Made by a program: the position numbers and the translations under genes
Notes under the pieces: model-generated
Told to the model about the DNA's origin: nothing
Database searches by the model: none
Seen by the model: only the letters and a program-made list of their open reading frames with translations
DNA from: Allium sativum
Taxonomy: Eukaryota; Streptophyta; Magnoliopsida; Asparagales; Amaryllidaceae
Direction of reading: 5' to 3'
Assembly: GCA_030737875.1 (NCBI GenBank)
Contig: CM060923.1
Span: 37,502,501 to 37,566,500, forward strand
Length of the DNA stretch: 64,000 nucleotides
Part shown: in pieces, positions 47,158-59,812 of the stretch
Layout of the letters: each line of letters begins with the position of its first letter
Position numbering within the stretch: position 1 is the first letter of the stretch

Positions 47158-48404
47158 TTAATTCAGTTCAGCCCCAGCAAGCCACTTACTGATATAGTAA
47201 AATGGTCGTTGGATCCTAGCATCCTCGCGGACGAGTGCGACGCTCAGGGCTTGCCGTGATACCGCCAAGTATAGGAACAGTTCTTTTCCATCTTTGGGTT
47301 TAGAAAGCATCAGCGGAGACTCTAAATGTTGAATCAACTGCTCGAAAGCCATTTGACATTCTGGGGTCCATTGGAAGTCTTTCTTTCCTTTCTTTAAAGC
47401 GTCAAAAAGGGGAATGCATCGATCTGTTGCTTTAGAAATGAAGCGGTTAAGGGTGGAAATCTTCCTATTCAGGCTATGAAGCTCCTTTATCGTTTTTGGC
47501 GCTTGCATTTCTCGTAATGCCATGACTTGGGAAGGATTTGCCTCAATGCCCCTGGCAATGATATGAATCCGAGAAATTTCCCTGAAGAAACACCTAATGA
47601 GCATTTCAAAGGATTTAACTTCATGCCGAATTTTCTAAGGATATGGAACATCTCTGCTAGATTCTCTAGGTGATCTTCACCCTTTTTGGACTTTACTAAC
47701 ATGTCATCGACGTAAACCTCCATAGTTTTCCCAATCTGGGATTTCAACATGGAGTTCACAAGACGCTGATATGTTGCTCCTGCATTCTTTAGTCCAAATG
47801 GCATAACCTTATAACAGTACAAGCCTCTGTTAGTTATAAAACTTGTGTTCTCCTGATCCGGTTCGTGCATCATAATTTGATTGTATCCAGAGTACGCATC
47901 CATGAAAGATAATAGTGCATGCCCTGTAGTTGCATCGACAAGTTCATTGATTCTAGGCAAAGGGAAACCGTCCTTGGGACATGCTTTGTTAAGGTCTGAG
48001 TAGTCTATACATACTCTCCACTTTCCATTAGACTTTTTGACGAGAATTGGATTCGAGACCCAATCAGGATACATAGATTTTCGTATAAAATTATTCTTGA
48101 AAAGTATATCTATTTCCTCTTTTTATGCCATTGATCTTTCAGGTCCTTGAGTTCGTCGTTTCTGTTTTACAGGAGTTGAATTGGGATTAATATTCAATTT
48201 ATGAACAATTACATCTATTGATATTCCACACATGTCTGAGTGTGTCCAAGCAAAGACATCTAAATTTGCTTTTAGAAACAATATCAAGTCCTTCTGCAGC
48301 TTTTGGCCCAACTGAGAACCTATCTTTAAGACTCGGTCAGGATCTTTGTCGTGTATTGAAATGAAAATGGTATCTTCAGCCAGTGCTGCTTTACCTTCCC
48401 CCAT
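47158..48404 (-). pseudogene. pol: Tat element RT and RNase H
   Basis: Upstream linker with DVFAWTHSDMCGI (48245), a stop near 48123, then RT: WRVCIDYSDLNKACPKDGFP, MDAYSGYNQIMMH, YKVMPFGLKNAGATYQ and the catalytic YVDD (about 47715). A frameshift near 47560 moves to the frame of the connection and RNase H (QWTPECQMAFEQL, FLYLAVSRQALSVALVRED), which stops at 47158. Motif order and the 'FAW' linker are typical of Tat elements. Confidence 0.88.
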
Positions 48405-48476
48405 ACTGGTTTTTATCGGATCGATTTCCTTCTGGGCCCCGCTATGTTCACCAGTATGAGGGCCCCACTTTAATTG

Positions 48477-49496
48477 CTATAAGGGGGATCCATGAGTGCG
48501 GGGTTGGAGCTCAACATCCTTTCCCACTTCTTTTTTCCTCGCCCCAGCAAGTTCCAATAGGTAGCATTCCCTTTCTGTTTGTTGATCGCCTTTGACCACT
48601 CCAACCCCGTTTTCAGTGGGAAATTTCATTGTTAAGCACCATGGCTCCATCGTTATTCTGAAAGCCGCGGGGGTTGGTCTTCTAAGAAAAGCATTATAAG
48701 CGGACCACTCATCGACTATGACGAAGTCTTGCTTCTGTATCACCTTGTTTTCTCCTTCCCCGAGCTCAACAAGTAGATTGATGACTCCGATTGGTTTAAT
48801 AACTTGTCCCGTGAACCCATGAATTTTTCTTTGACAAGCTTTCACATCCTCCATGGAGAGCTTCATCCTCTGGAGTGCACTAACGAAAAGAACATTAACG
48901 GATGCTCCACTGTCAATTAGAACTCTTCTAACAATGGCAGGGCCCAAGCCTATGGTTATTACCGTCGGATCTTCAGTTGGAGTTATCAATCCCTCTGAGT
49001 CTCGATCCTTAAACACAATGTCATCCCAGGGAGATCTAGGTATCTTTGCTAAAGAGGCTTGATCCATAATCATGAGTTCTTTTCCTCTTGGAAGGTCTCT
49101 CATCTCATTAGCATATTTCACAATATTCCCCCAGCTTTTCCCGGCAGGATGTGGACCCCCTGAAATGGTGTTAAATATCAGCCTTGGCATGATAGCGTTT
49201 GCGACATTTTCACTTTGCTTTAGTTGTCTTATGGAAGTTCCTTGACCTTGTGAAGCTTGAGTATTTTGTGGATTCTTTGTGTATTGTTGAAGTCTATTAT
49301 TTCTCATTAGTTCCTCGATTAGACTCTTTAGGTGCCTACACTCATTCGTGCTATGGTCGGGCTGGTTATGAAACCGAAAAAATCTTTCGGATTTTATGGC
49401 GGCATCGCTAACCTTTATCTGCTTTGGTACCGGGTACTCTTTAGTCTCCTTAGTGGCCATGAAAATATTCTCCACCATTTCGTTTAACACAGTCAA
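48477..49496 (-). pseudogene. Tat element gag C-terminus and protease
   Basis: A 339-codon frame. The N-terminal part has a zinc-knuckle-like RFHNQPDHSTNECRHL that lacks the first Cys. The protease motif VLIDSGASVNVLF lies near 48890. The frame is open across both, so this is one of the best preserved parts of the element. Confidence 0.82.
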
Positions 49497-49613
49497 CTTC
49501 GAGTTCTTGAAGAAGCAGAACTTTTTGTTGACTCGATTATCCTTCCTACCATTACCCCGTTTCTGACCTCCAGGGTTTTTTTCATCGCTTGGTGCATCAT
49601 TATTCCTCTTTTC

Positions 49614-50200
49614 TTATTGTATGGTGCTTTCCGGGTTATCCAAAGCATAGGCAGGATCCTCATTCACACCTATATATTCCTCAGCCTTATCAAACAACTC
49701 CTCTAGAGTACTTGGTTTTTTCTTTTTAATACACCGTTTGAGCTTAGTTTTCTTACTTAGAGCCCCCTTTAAGGCCATCAAAGCCAGGCGAGGCTCATAG
49801 TTTCCCACTTCAGCCGCAGCGTTATTAAAGCGAGTAAGGAAGGCCCTAACGGATTCTCCTGGTCTTTTCTCGAGTTTATTCAATTCCATAACATCTTGTA
49901 CTTTTGTGGCTTGAAGTCTGAATTGCTCTCCGAACAACTTGGCTAGGGTAGCGAAATCATCCACTGACCTTGGTTGCAGTTTTGTGAACCAAAGCGACGC
50001 CACCCCCTAAAGGTAAGTCAGAAAGTACAAACACTTCAACTCATCAGTAGCACGAGCCCTATCCGTGAGCTGGTCGTACTTGAACAGAAATGCATTTGGA
50101 TCAGTCGTCCCATTATAAGCTTGCATGTCTGGAGGCTTGAATTTTTTCGGATATGGTGCAATTTTGATTATTTCGGTGAGTGGAGTTTTTGTGGGAGAAA
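49614..50200 (-). pseudogene. gag: Tat element gag core
   Basis: Retrotransposon gag domain: YNGTTDPNAFLFKYDQL (about 50130), an in-frame stop near 50009, then WFTKLQPRSVDDFATLAKLF and RPGESVRAFLTRFNNAAAEV, ending at a TAG/TTG-separated stop at 49614. From 50200 to 50500 I can follow only weak coding signal; the gag start is probably beyond the A2 insertion. Confidence 0.8.
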
Positions 50201-51972
50201 ATCACCATTAGTTTTCGTCATCCTGCTTCTTCTAATTTCTCTCCATGCTTTTATGGATCATTTCTGATATTCGCTCCTCCTCATTGTGTTAGTCCACGGG
50301 GCGGACGTCGTCGCCCTTACCGGATGTCTTCCTAAGCAGACGGTCACAGTTCGGATTTGGGGGCCTTGAACCTCCCGCTTGGAGAGGTGCCCCTTTAGCG
50401 GAACCAAGCACTTGTTAAGAAGTCACTTTATCAGGATGGTCGCGAGCGGGTAGCTTTGCCTCCTTATGCTTAGGGTTTGTTATCTCTTGGACAGAATTTC
50501 TGTAACGACCCCGAGTTCCGCGCGACCCGTTCGATCGCAAAATCGATCAAAACCGTTCAAAACCCGAGTACGTTAACTTCAGGAATACAACAACATCAGA
50601 ACAACAACAGCAGACTTTTATAAACATTACAATAATGTTACATCAGAGTATAGAATAAAATTACAGCGGAAGACAAATTTCAATAAATTAAATACAATAA
50701 AAGCGGAAGACTTCTATGCTCTGGACACAACTTTAAGCTTCGATCCAGAATCCTGCTCAAGAGATAAATATCTACAAAAAGCTACTCGACTGCCCGTGTG
50801 GAAAAGAGGGCACAGAGTTTGCAAAGTGAAACAAACTACGAGTCAGTCATGGGACTGGTGTGAGAATTCTTACTAATATAACTAATAGCAATATGGCAAA
50901 TCCAAGGACCACGCCGCTAACGCGGAACGGGTTTACTCCAATGGATTGCCGTGCATAATTAAAAGTAAATCGTAAAACAACGCAATGCTTTTTGGAAAAA
51001 TGAAACCATTAGAAGACCCAAGTCCCATCACACAATGCAATGCAAACCGGAGGATAGGGTTTTACCTTATAATGGTTAAAAATGCTTGATACAATAAAAA
51101 CGGGTTTGATATTATTATTAGTGTATATATGTTTCAAGAACATTTCAATCATAATGTATCAATCATAGACGGCATAGTACCCCATCCTACTATGTCGTCA
51201 TACTAGTTCTACAATCAAAATCGCATGAGGTCGTATTGGAAATTGGGTTTACATCATGAGTCAAGGCTAGGGAGGAGCTCCTTACCGATTCGAGACACTC
51301 TAGCTAATGTCTCAGGATTCCCCGCAGAGAACCCTCGGATCCTGCAGGGCCGGTCCACACTTTCGGTTTGTGGATTAGTTATTCCTGAACACACGTTTCC
51401 CGGTCCTATAGGACCTAACATCCAAGGCGTGCCACATTCCATCATCCACATAAGTAAATATTAGCCAGTTTAAGCACCAACACCACTACTAGCTAGAAAG
51501 AAACGTGTTGATCTCCCTACGTTCCCTTCTCCCGTTTTAGACTCAACCGGGTTGTGAGGCTCGCAAAGTAACGTTATAACCACAAGGCCTGCTTTTCAAC
51601 AAAGCCTTGATCATCTTCATCTTAGCGTGCCACGTTGACAATTCACGCCATGCGATTGATAACTATTAATACATAACCTCTAAGAGTGTTAAGCAAGAGA
51701 ATAAATTCTCTGCCACCAACGGCCGTATATTAATAGAAATCAATTTACATAGAACAAAATTCAACGTCAGACACACATCCATTTATAAACTTATGCTCTG
51801 GGTCTGAGCGAAAGTCAAATCCGTACAAATCAAAAATACATCCGGATAACTACCATCTTAGCCCCGTCTTGGGAGCAAATCAATCAAGGGCCTCAACACT
51901 AGTTACCCATTCGATGTGAGGATCGTCGGTCTTCAATCGTGGTCTTCAATTCTTCCATTTAAAACGTCGTAT

Positions 51973-52013
51973 GATTATTTGAAATGAGTATAACTCGGTC
52001 TTTTCAAATAATC
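51973..52013. other. Double hairpin, AT-rich perfect form
   Basis: Outer stem GATTATTTGAAA (51973-51984) with TTTCAAATAATC (52002-52013), 12 bp perfect; inner stem GAGT (51986-51989) with ACTC (51993-51996), loop ATA. The equivalent in E3 (5791-5831) has outer arms AGTTATTCAGAA/TTCTGAATAACT and inner GGGT/ACCC. Both stems keep pairing although the bases differ. Confidence 0.8.
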
Positions 52014-52179
52014 TTCGCATAGTTATCATTTTAATTATTTCATAACGTTACAACTTATCACTATTTTTAATTTGATAAAAGTAGATATAAATCATTCCAT
52101 GTAGTCATTAACATATAAGGGCCACGAATCAACCAAACAAACAGCGCATAATCATGTTCATGTATCATATCAAGGTATC

Positions 52180-54900
52180 ATGTTCAATGAACATTTCAAT
52201 TCCATTCCCACATTTATTTATTTGTAAATAACAACCAAAATGTAACTTTCAATTTATTCTTTTACTATGTCATTACGACATCTCTTTTTCTTATTTATTT
52301 ACACTACATGTGAATAAATGTTTTCCCTTTCTTTTCTTATTTACTTACCCAAATGTAAATAAGTGTTTTCCTTTTTTTTCTACATATCTTATTTACATGA
52401 AAATGTAAATGAAAGTGTCATCTAAAATAATTCTTTTTATTACATAAGAAAATGTAAATTTTTATTTCATATTTTATTTACATTCTTTCTCTCATTTTAT
52501 TGGAAATGTAGTATTTCCTTCTTATTCTTTACACTATAGAAAAATGTGAATTTTCTTTTTCATTCTTTACACTATGTTCTCTTTTATTACATTATAAAGA
52601 ATGTAATTCTTCTAACTTCTTTTGTTACACAAAAAAAAGTAATATTTCTTCTTTTGATTACATTAAGAAAAATGTAATTGACATTATACTGTAAAATCCT
52701 ATCCTTCAATTGCATTGTAAAATTTCCTTCTTTAATTACGTTGTAAATGTAGTTAACATTACAGTGAAAAATTCTAACTTTTTAAATTACATTAAAAAAT
52801 TGCAAATTTGATTACATCATCCAATTCTTCTTCTTAATTACGTTAAAAATATAATTTTCAATATAATGTAAAATCCCTCTCTTTTAAATTACATTAAAAA
52901 TGTAATTTTCGTAACAGTGCAAATTTCTATCTTTTATAATTACATTAAAAAGTTAAATTTGATTCTAATGTCCAATTCTCTATTTAACATTTTATATTTT
53001 AAATATGGGCCAGACCTCTCACATTAGGCCTGCAACTTGTGGATGCTGAATAGGCCTGTCGGTTCCGGACAGACTTATCCCACAATTTGGGTTTAACCTA
53101 TTGTCTTAGCCCAATTTGCATTTGCGCACTTGGACCTCTCATATTAGGCCCAACATTTGTGGCTGCTGGATATGCCGGTCGGGTCCGGGCAGACTTCCAC
53201 CACAAATGTAACCTAACCTCGTGTCCAAGCACAATTATAATTTATAATTATAATTAATTTTTCCAAAATATATTATTTGAAATTATCCTTTCCATTAAAG
53301 AATCTTAAATTTAAGATATTCTTTATCTCTAAATACCTTGATTTCAAGTATCTTAATATAAATTATAACTTTCCATATTATTATGATTTTATAATAACAA
53401 CCCTTTTCAAGATGTACAAATTTGAAACCATATCTTTGTACTTTAACATATTTACACCAAAGATGTAATCTTTTTAATTGCATCCTTTTATTGTAACTTT
53501 TAGACAATAAAGACGTAATCTTTCTAAATCAACGTCAATTAATTCCATTAATTGAATATAAAATAAAAACATTCCTTTAATGATTCATTCTTATGTTAAC
53601 ACAATTCCATTCTTACTTGAATATTTTAATGAATTCCTCTTTAACATAAAAATGTGATTTTTATGTTTCAACACAATTCCATTCTACTTTAACACTTCTA
53701 ACAAGAATGACATTTTTATTCTACTTTAACACTTATTTTTAATGATACTCTTTACATAAAAATGCAACTTCTTATTTTGACAATTTCATTTTAACAAAAT
53801 TGTAAATTTTTCTTCAACTATTCTATTTTGACAAATTGTAAATTTTGCCTCAACTATTCTATTTTGACAAAATTGTAAATTTTGTCTCAACTATTCTATT
53901 TTACAAAAATGGATAGTTTGTTTCAATACTTTTCTATTTTCAACATAACAAAATAAAAATGATATCTCCATTTTGCTTACAAATCTATTCTAACATGACA
54001 ATTTTTTTTATTTGTCTACAATTCTATTACAACAATTAAAAATGTAAATTTTATATTTAACATTCTTAATTCCACAAAATTGTTAACTTTATAACTAAAT
54101 GGCTTTCAATCTAATGCAACATTTTATAACTAAATGTCGTTTTATTTCTAATGTTTCCACATTCTTATGCAAACATGAATGTTTGTATATTAACATGAAC
54201 ATTTTCATATATTCTTCATTTACATTAAAAATGAGATTTCCAATGGCAAGATATTTTCCCCTTTCAAAATATGATCATTTTTCCAGTTTCTACTTTTACA
54301 TTAAAAATTGTATTTTCAAATGTTAACATGTTTGTTTCAAAAATATGAACAATTTTCATATACAATAAGAATGTGAATTTTTTTCTTGTTTTAACTTATT
54401 TTCATTTCAACATAAAGATGATATTTTTGTTTCTAATATATCAATTCTAGCAAACATGATATTATTAATCTAATTAAACAATTCTAGCAAAATGGTATTT
54501 TTAATCTAATTAGACAATTCTAATCAAAATGGTATTTTTAATCTAATTAGACAATTCTAATCGCTCCTACTTTTTATTGATAAAAATATGAATTTTTGTC
54601 GCTGCTACTTTATATTGAAAAACATATGATTTTTGTCGCTACATCTTTATATTGATGAACATATGACATTAAAATTTACTCTATTTATTCTACTGTCATA
54701 TTTGCTAACACAAAACGGTGTTTTTATTTTAAATTTGTCAATTCTAACATAAACAATATGTATATTCTGATTTATCAATTCTAACACAAATAAAATGAAA
54801 TTCCTATTTTGTTGATTATAATTCAACAAAATAAATAGCATTTCTATTTTGTTGGTTTTATTTCAAAACAAAAGTAATCAACTCAATCACAGATCTGCAT
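52180..54900. repeat. AT-rich tract with many short palindromic units
   Basis: No gene. The sequence is a mosaic of AAAAATGTAATTTT-like and ATAAAAAT-N3-ATTTTTAT units (perfect at 53646-53664), plus degenerate 'cattttgacaaa' repeats near 53780-53900. The dimeric module interrupts it at 53008-53225. Confidence 0.6.
53008..53225 (-). repeat. Dimeric module in the A2 LTR shared with Tekay-type LTRs
   Basis: Two copies, each running from 'cctctca(c/t)attagg' through 'gctg(g/a)ata' and 'ggtcgg(g/t)tccgg(g/a)cag' to 'aacct'. They match the T2 module at 58141-58360 in order and content, in the same orientation relative to the element. No such module is seen in A1, E2 or H. Confidence 0.75.
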
Positions 54901-55259
54901 AACATGGTTCATCCATCCACATCAAATAACAACAAATTAACTTTAACAGTGGATTTGCAAAGCGTGTAAATTAATAAATTTTTAATTATCTAAAAATAAA
55001 GAATTCTCACATTGATCGGATCTGAAATCATTAATAACGATTGCTTCTAACAAAATGTTTAATTTAACCAAAATTTCTACGAGCTCCAAATCTTGTCCAG
55101 AGTAGTCTCATTGCGTAGACCGGGCCAAGATGATTCCAACGTATTTTGTTTCATCAAATTCTGATTTGATTTGCATAAGATATGAACATTTAAATTTTTG
55201 ATTACATTATTTAATTAAAATAATAATTAAAATTGGTTAGGACCTTAATTACATTTGAA

Positions 55260-55570
55260 GAAAAATAGTGGCTGCCCCTTTTTGGTTTCTTCTTCTTCAT
55301 TGTATTTCTGTCACGAGGAAACCCATCTGCTCGCATCTGACTTCGACACCCCGCGCATTCCATGTCTTGATTCCACACAATTCAGGAAAAGAAAAAAAAA
55401 GATCCCCATCATTGACTGATTAGAGCTCATTGAGTTCTTCATGTTTGTCGCTGAACGATTTGCAAATCGAGGAATGGATTGAGAGAGATTTGAGGGGGAA
55501 ACGGAAAGTGTTTCTAGCCATTCATGAAAGATGGAGGCGGCGGCTATGAAATGATTAAGGGTTTAGAGAA
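55260..55570 (-). other. Leader segment of the A2 LTR
   Basis: Just downstream (minus strand) of a TA-rich promoter. The minus strand reads 'ctaaacccttaatc' followed by 'gccgccgcctcc', like a plant gene leader, with no ORF of note. Sequence differs from the equivalents in H, B and A1. Confidence 0.4.
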
Positions 55571-55574
55571 GTTT

Positions 55575-56909
55575 AGGATGTTATAGTAGAGCCAATATGT
55601 ATGTATATATATATATAATACCATTTGGTTATATATTTGATTTTATCCTTCACTTGTGTCCCTACATATGTAGTAGGTTACAAATGAAAAGAATTAGCTG
55701 ACTAGGCACGTGTTAATCCAATCAATGTTTTTTTCTTATTCAAAAATTCAAAAAGAAAAACATAGGGAGAGAGAAACGGGAATGCAATTAATGCATGATT
55801 TATGGGATAATGCCAATTGTTGAACTTTTAACTTTTAAATTTCAAAACATATGACATTAAGTATCATAATTTAAGTAACATATTCAATGGGTTGGAAAGA
55901 ATAAATAGAAGATATATGTATATATGTTTATTCATTTTTATATATATGTAGGTGATGTGTTTCTGTGAAGGAAAAAAAATAATAACAAGGAAAAAAACAA
56001 AAGAAGGAAAGATAAATGAATGCATGGTTAAGTAACATAAGGAATGAAACATGATGAGAAAAATAAAGGAAAGAAATTAATAAAATAAAGGATAATAAAT
56101 TAATTGCATGAAGGAGAGAGGTGAATGCATGGTTAATGCTAATTGTTAGAAATTAAAACTAACACTACAAGATTAAATATTATTGTTAGAAATAAATGTT
56201 TGCATGTGAATGTTAATATTAAACAAACAGGCATTTTCTACTGTTAAAACATTTTTTTATTATGTTAAAACGTCTTATCAAACTATGAATCCCCTTTTTT
56301 TGTAATTATTTTATTGATTCATCTTTTACATTAAAAATATAATTTCTAATGTGAACACCATTTATTATACAATGAATCTTTTTTTTATGTATCATTTACA
56401 CTAAAAGTGTAAATTTTAATGTCAAAACATTCTCAATGTCTCATTTATATTAAAAGTGTAAATTCTATATCAATACATTTTATTTCAAAATGTTTATTTT
56501 TAAATATTGTATATACAATAAAAATGTAAATTCTATATCAATACATTTCTCTTTCAAAATGTGTTTACTTCTAATGTTGCATTAAGAAAATAAAGATGAG
56601 AGGAAGGCATTGGAAGCGAATGCAACTATTCAAAAAGAAAAGAAAAAATAAAATAATAAATTATTAATGGATGAACGTTACACTTTGAATAGGCAAGGAA
56701 AGTATTAAAGCGGACCTATCAACATATTATTAATTAATCTCATTAACAACGTCTAAATCTTATTGAAAAACTTATTATTATTATTTTTTATTATTTTATT
56801 AAATATAAATTTTTAATCGTTATAAAATAAATTATTTTCAATATCAAAAATTCAATAAAATTACTTAAAATAAAAATTTAAATTTACCCCAAAATTCAGG
56901 ATTGTTACA
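55575..56909 (-). other. Promoter and U3 part of the A2 LTR
   Basis: AT-rich, no coding signal; contains the TA-rich promoter near 55595-55615. It is longer than the U3 of A1 and its sequence is largely unlike it, except for the last ~200 bp before the terminus. Confidence 0.5.
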
Positions 56910-57054
56910 GTCTCCCCCACTTAAAATCTTTTCGTCCTCGAAAAGAAACGAAGCTAAAAGTGTTTAATTAATCCTACTCAATTTTTTTATTCTTTATTAT
57001 TCATTCATTGGTTTAAATAATTTTATAGTTGAAATAATAATTACACCACACAAT
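56910..57054 (-). mobile_element. A2 internal region, interrupted by T2
   Basis: Polypurine tract complement (56911-56927) and hairpin CTTTTCG-TCCT-CGAAAAG (56928-56945), followed by sequence matching A1 internal up to 'ataattacaccacacaat', where T2 is inserted (compare 26813-26831). The rest of A2 is outside the window. Confidence 0.85.
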
Positions 57055-58140
57055 TGAAACACCCCACCTCCGTTAAGGTCACTCACAAAGGGAATGCATT
57101 AACTTTGGTGGAGGTTTATAAGTAAAAGCCACAGATAAACTCAAGACAGATATAAATACACATATTTTATATAGCGGAAACCAAACAGACTTTTATTTCA
57201 TCAATACGTGTTCCAACAAAACATTTCCATATTTGTCTCAAAATACTTCCATCATTACAACCTCATAAATGTCTTGATTATTAAAGAAGCATAAAACATA
57301 AATAAAGTGACAAAAATCCCCATAGTGATATCCAAAGCCATAGTCCGAGCAAAAGAGATCCAAATCATACATCTACGGTCTTGGAGCTTGTAAAGAGTCT
57401 TACTGAGCTGAGCTGTTTCCTCCCTGTGGACCTGGGGGGGACGAAAGAAAAGAAGACGAAAAGAAAATAGAGTCAGACATAAAGCCTAAGTAAATCTAGT
57501 AACTCTTCAGTATATGAATAAGAAAAGGGCATGATAGATATATACTGAAAATAGGAAAGTGTCACAAGCTAAGGAAGTGTCGAATGTACTATCGCACCCA
57601 CAATATATCTCTACACCTACTTGAGTTTATTCCAACTGGCATCCCATGTTGAGGGTGAAGTGATCCCCATTTTCTAAAGATCAGCTCCTACTCGCGTTAA
57701 CATGTGTCATACGGCCCCCAAGAATTGCAGATACCTATGCTGGTCCCACCATGGGATGTATCAAGACCCATGGTGGTGGCCCCGACACAAATTCTAGAAG
57801 GCATAGGTTATAATACTGGTGTCCCCAGTGCCCTGGTTGTCTGCTCCGGAGTGTGTGCACGCCCGCACCCCGTTAGACCTACACTGTGCACCCACCGCCG
57901 TCGTTTTGACCGCTTACAATCAGCCCAGTAATCGTGCCCCACCCTGCCTAGTTTCAGGGTACCGTTGATACCTAACTTGGGTTACTGCTGAAACAGGTCC
58001 CTCGTTACCAGGATTTTCTAGTCAAACATGTTAAGTGGTTAAGTGTCTGCATTTACCTAACCCCACCCATCAATTCTTGTTAACATGTTGAATTTGGTTA
58101 AGTGTTATAGTTGACTTAACCCTACCATCTGTGCTTAGCC

Positions 58141-58360
58141 TCTTAGGAGCACCTGACCACTCACATTAGACAGGTATTGCTACAGGTACTGGATATGCCG
58201 GTCGGTTCCGGGCAGGTTTACACCGTAGCTCAGTCTAACCTCGGGTCATTATTGGGCTCAGTGCTTAACCACCCACATTGGATAGGTATTGTTGTGACTA
58301 CTGGACAGCCGGGCGGGTCCGGGTAGGTTTACATCACAACTCAATCCAACCTTGGGTTAA
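58141..58360 (-). repeat. Dimeric LTR module of T2
   Basis: Two units of about 110 bp with 'cactcacattaga' / 'cacccacattgga', 'tactgga', 'ggtcggttccgggcagg' / 'gggcgggtccgggtagg' and 'tctaacctcgggt' / 'tccaaccttgggt'. Confidence 0.8.
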
Positions 58361-59659
58361 GCATATCGTGTTTTCTAAATTTACATAAATTAATACTTCT
58401 CAATTATATATGTAAATGTCATGTCTTTTATTCTTGGGTATAACAATTCATACCACTTTAAATGTCATTGTCTTTGGCTTGTGCCAACCATGCCAACATA
58501 TATTTTCATGTTTTACACCCAATGTTATTACCCCCGTTTATACATTCGCAACGTTATAACAAAATTTGGGCTCGACACAATTCAGCCCAACTTTATAAGC
58601 GTAAGAAAAGGGGAAATCAAGAACATGTAATATTTTACAACATATAAGGGTGTGTGGCGCATGAACTTGCAATTTAGCGATACTAACATAAACGATGGCT
58701 CATGTGAACTTGCATTAAAATCAAAGTATAACTAAGTAGGTGACATATGAAATGGCATAGTTTTGGTTTATACAAGCTTGTGTTTAAACATGTTTAACTT
58801 GGCATAATGTCAACCATAAAACTAGCATGTTGTATATTCACCAAAATGTCCAATTATAACATCTAATCATATAGCCTATTTCAACATGAACTTGCATAGT
58901 TTATGTAACCCAAACGATACTTAACATAGATCCAATTATACTTGCAAATAGGCATAAGAATATGTTTATAGGTTTTGGATCATGTAGGCATAAAAGCTCT
59001 CAAATCCGTAACATGTTTACATAAGTTCTAACTTAGACTAAAGGAATGTATATAGTCCATGCCATCGATAAAGGGATCAAATTCTAGTTTTTGCCACAAA
59101 CTTGCAAGTGCCATTGTTTTCATATACAATTGTTCAATAGGCTTGCATCAATCAATTTAGGCCACAAATATAAATACACAAGTCAAGATAGAATCATTAC
59201 AATACATAGAATTTATATCATATTCATACAATAACACAATTCTATTTTCATTTACATCGAATCACATCACAGTTTTTATTCATATTCTGAAAGGTCACTA
59301 TACTTACGACGAATGCAGAATCTTGAATTCTGGATTCTGAATTCTGAAATTGAGATGCGCTCCTTTGGGTAGACTAACGTTGCGCTGATTAATTTGATTA
59401 AACTTTAATCTTCTTAATTTGATTCATCTCAAGGCTTTTCTCTCTTGACGGCTATGCTCAATTCCTCCCTGGCAGCATGACGACTCCTTTCTTATTTTTT
59501 TGTGTGAATTTTCAGTTGAGACTTAGGGTGTATTTATAGATTTTTAAATTGTTTTGAGCCGTCAGATGAAGACAGGAGGAATCTAGACCATACAAAGTTC
59601 AAAGAGCCAATCAAGAGGTGACACGTCAGCCCTAGTGACACACAAAGCCACATAAATTC

Positions 59660-59812
59660 GAGCCAGTGCCAGACCTAGTCAGCTAGGTCGACGAGGCAGG
59701 TCGACTGGCAGGTCGACACTATGGTCGACCTGGGGGGGGGGCAGGTCGACACTATGGTCGTCCTGGGGTGACCAGGTCGACACCATGGTCGACCCTATGA
59801 TCGACCTAGTCT
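59660..59812. repeat. GTCGAC-rich repeat patch in the T2 LTR
   Basis: At least six GTCGAC sites in 150 bp, within short repeats of 'caggtcgacactatggtc' and a G run. T1 has only two or three such sites at the same place (28343-28390, 36440-36490). Confidence 0.75.

Larger units (their letters stand above)
39983..50500 (-). mobile_element. Tat-lineage Ty3/gypsy element (5' end missing)
   Basis: Minus-strand element with order gag, protease, RT, RNase H, second RNase H, integrase, long repeat-rich 3' region, 3' LTR. The extra RNase H before integrase and the lack of a chromodomain place it in the Tat lineage. At 50501 an A2 LTR interrupts it within or just upstream of gag, so the 5' LTR lies outside the window or is lost. 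All domains carry stops or frameshifts. Confidence 0.85.
50501..56909 (-). mobile_element. Family A copy A2, 3' LTR (~6.4 kb)
   Basis: 6,409 bp from TGTAACGACCCC to ATTGTTACA, followed by polypurine tract and hairpin. In sense order: U3, TATA-rich promoter (about 55595-55615), leader segment (55260-55570), long AT-rich tract with hairpin units (53230-54900), the dimeric module (53008-53225), polyA/T-rich tract, the perfect AT-form double hairpin (51973-52013) and the conserved 5' blocks. It is the longest LTR here and is inserted in the Tat gag region. Confidence 0.82.

Noticed and set aside
39983..50500. Athila assignment for the minus-strand gypsy element
   Set aside because: The second RNase H between RT and integrase, motif spacing and lack of an env-like ORF in sense favour the Tat lineage.
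50501..56909. A2 LTR as two merged LTRs
   Set aside because: No internal LTR terminus, PBS or PPT was found between 50501 and 56909, so a single long LTR is simpler, though an undetected internal insertion remains possible.
57704..57931. Cys/Arg-rich 75-codon ORF
   Set aside because: Lies in the T2 LTR and the matching region of T1 (30180-30380) has no equivalent frame.
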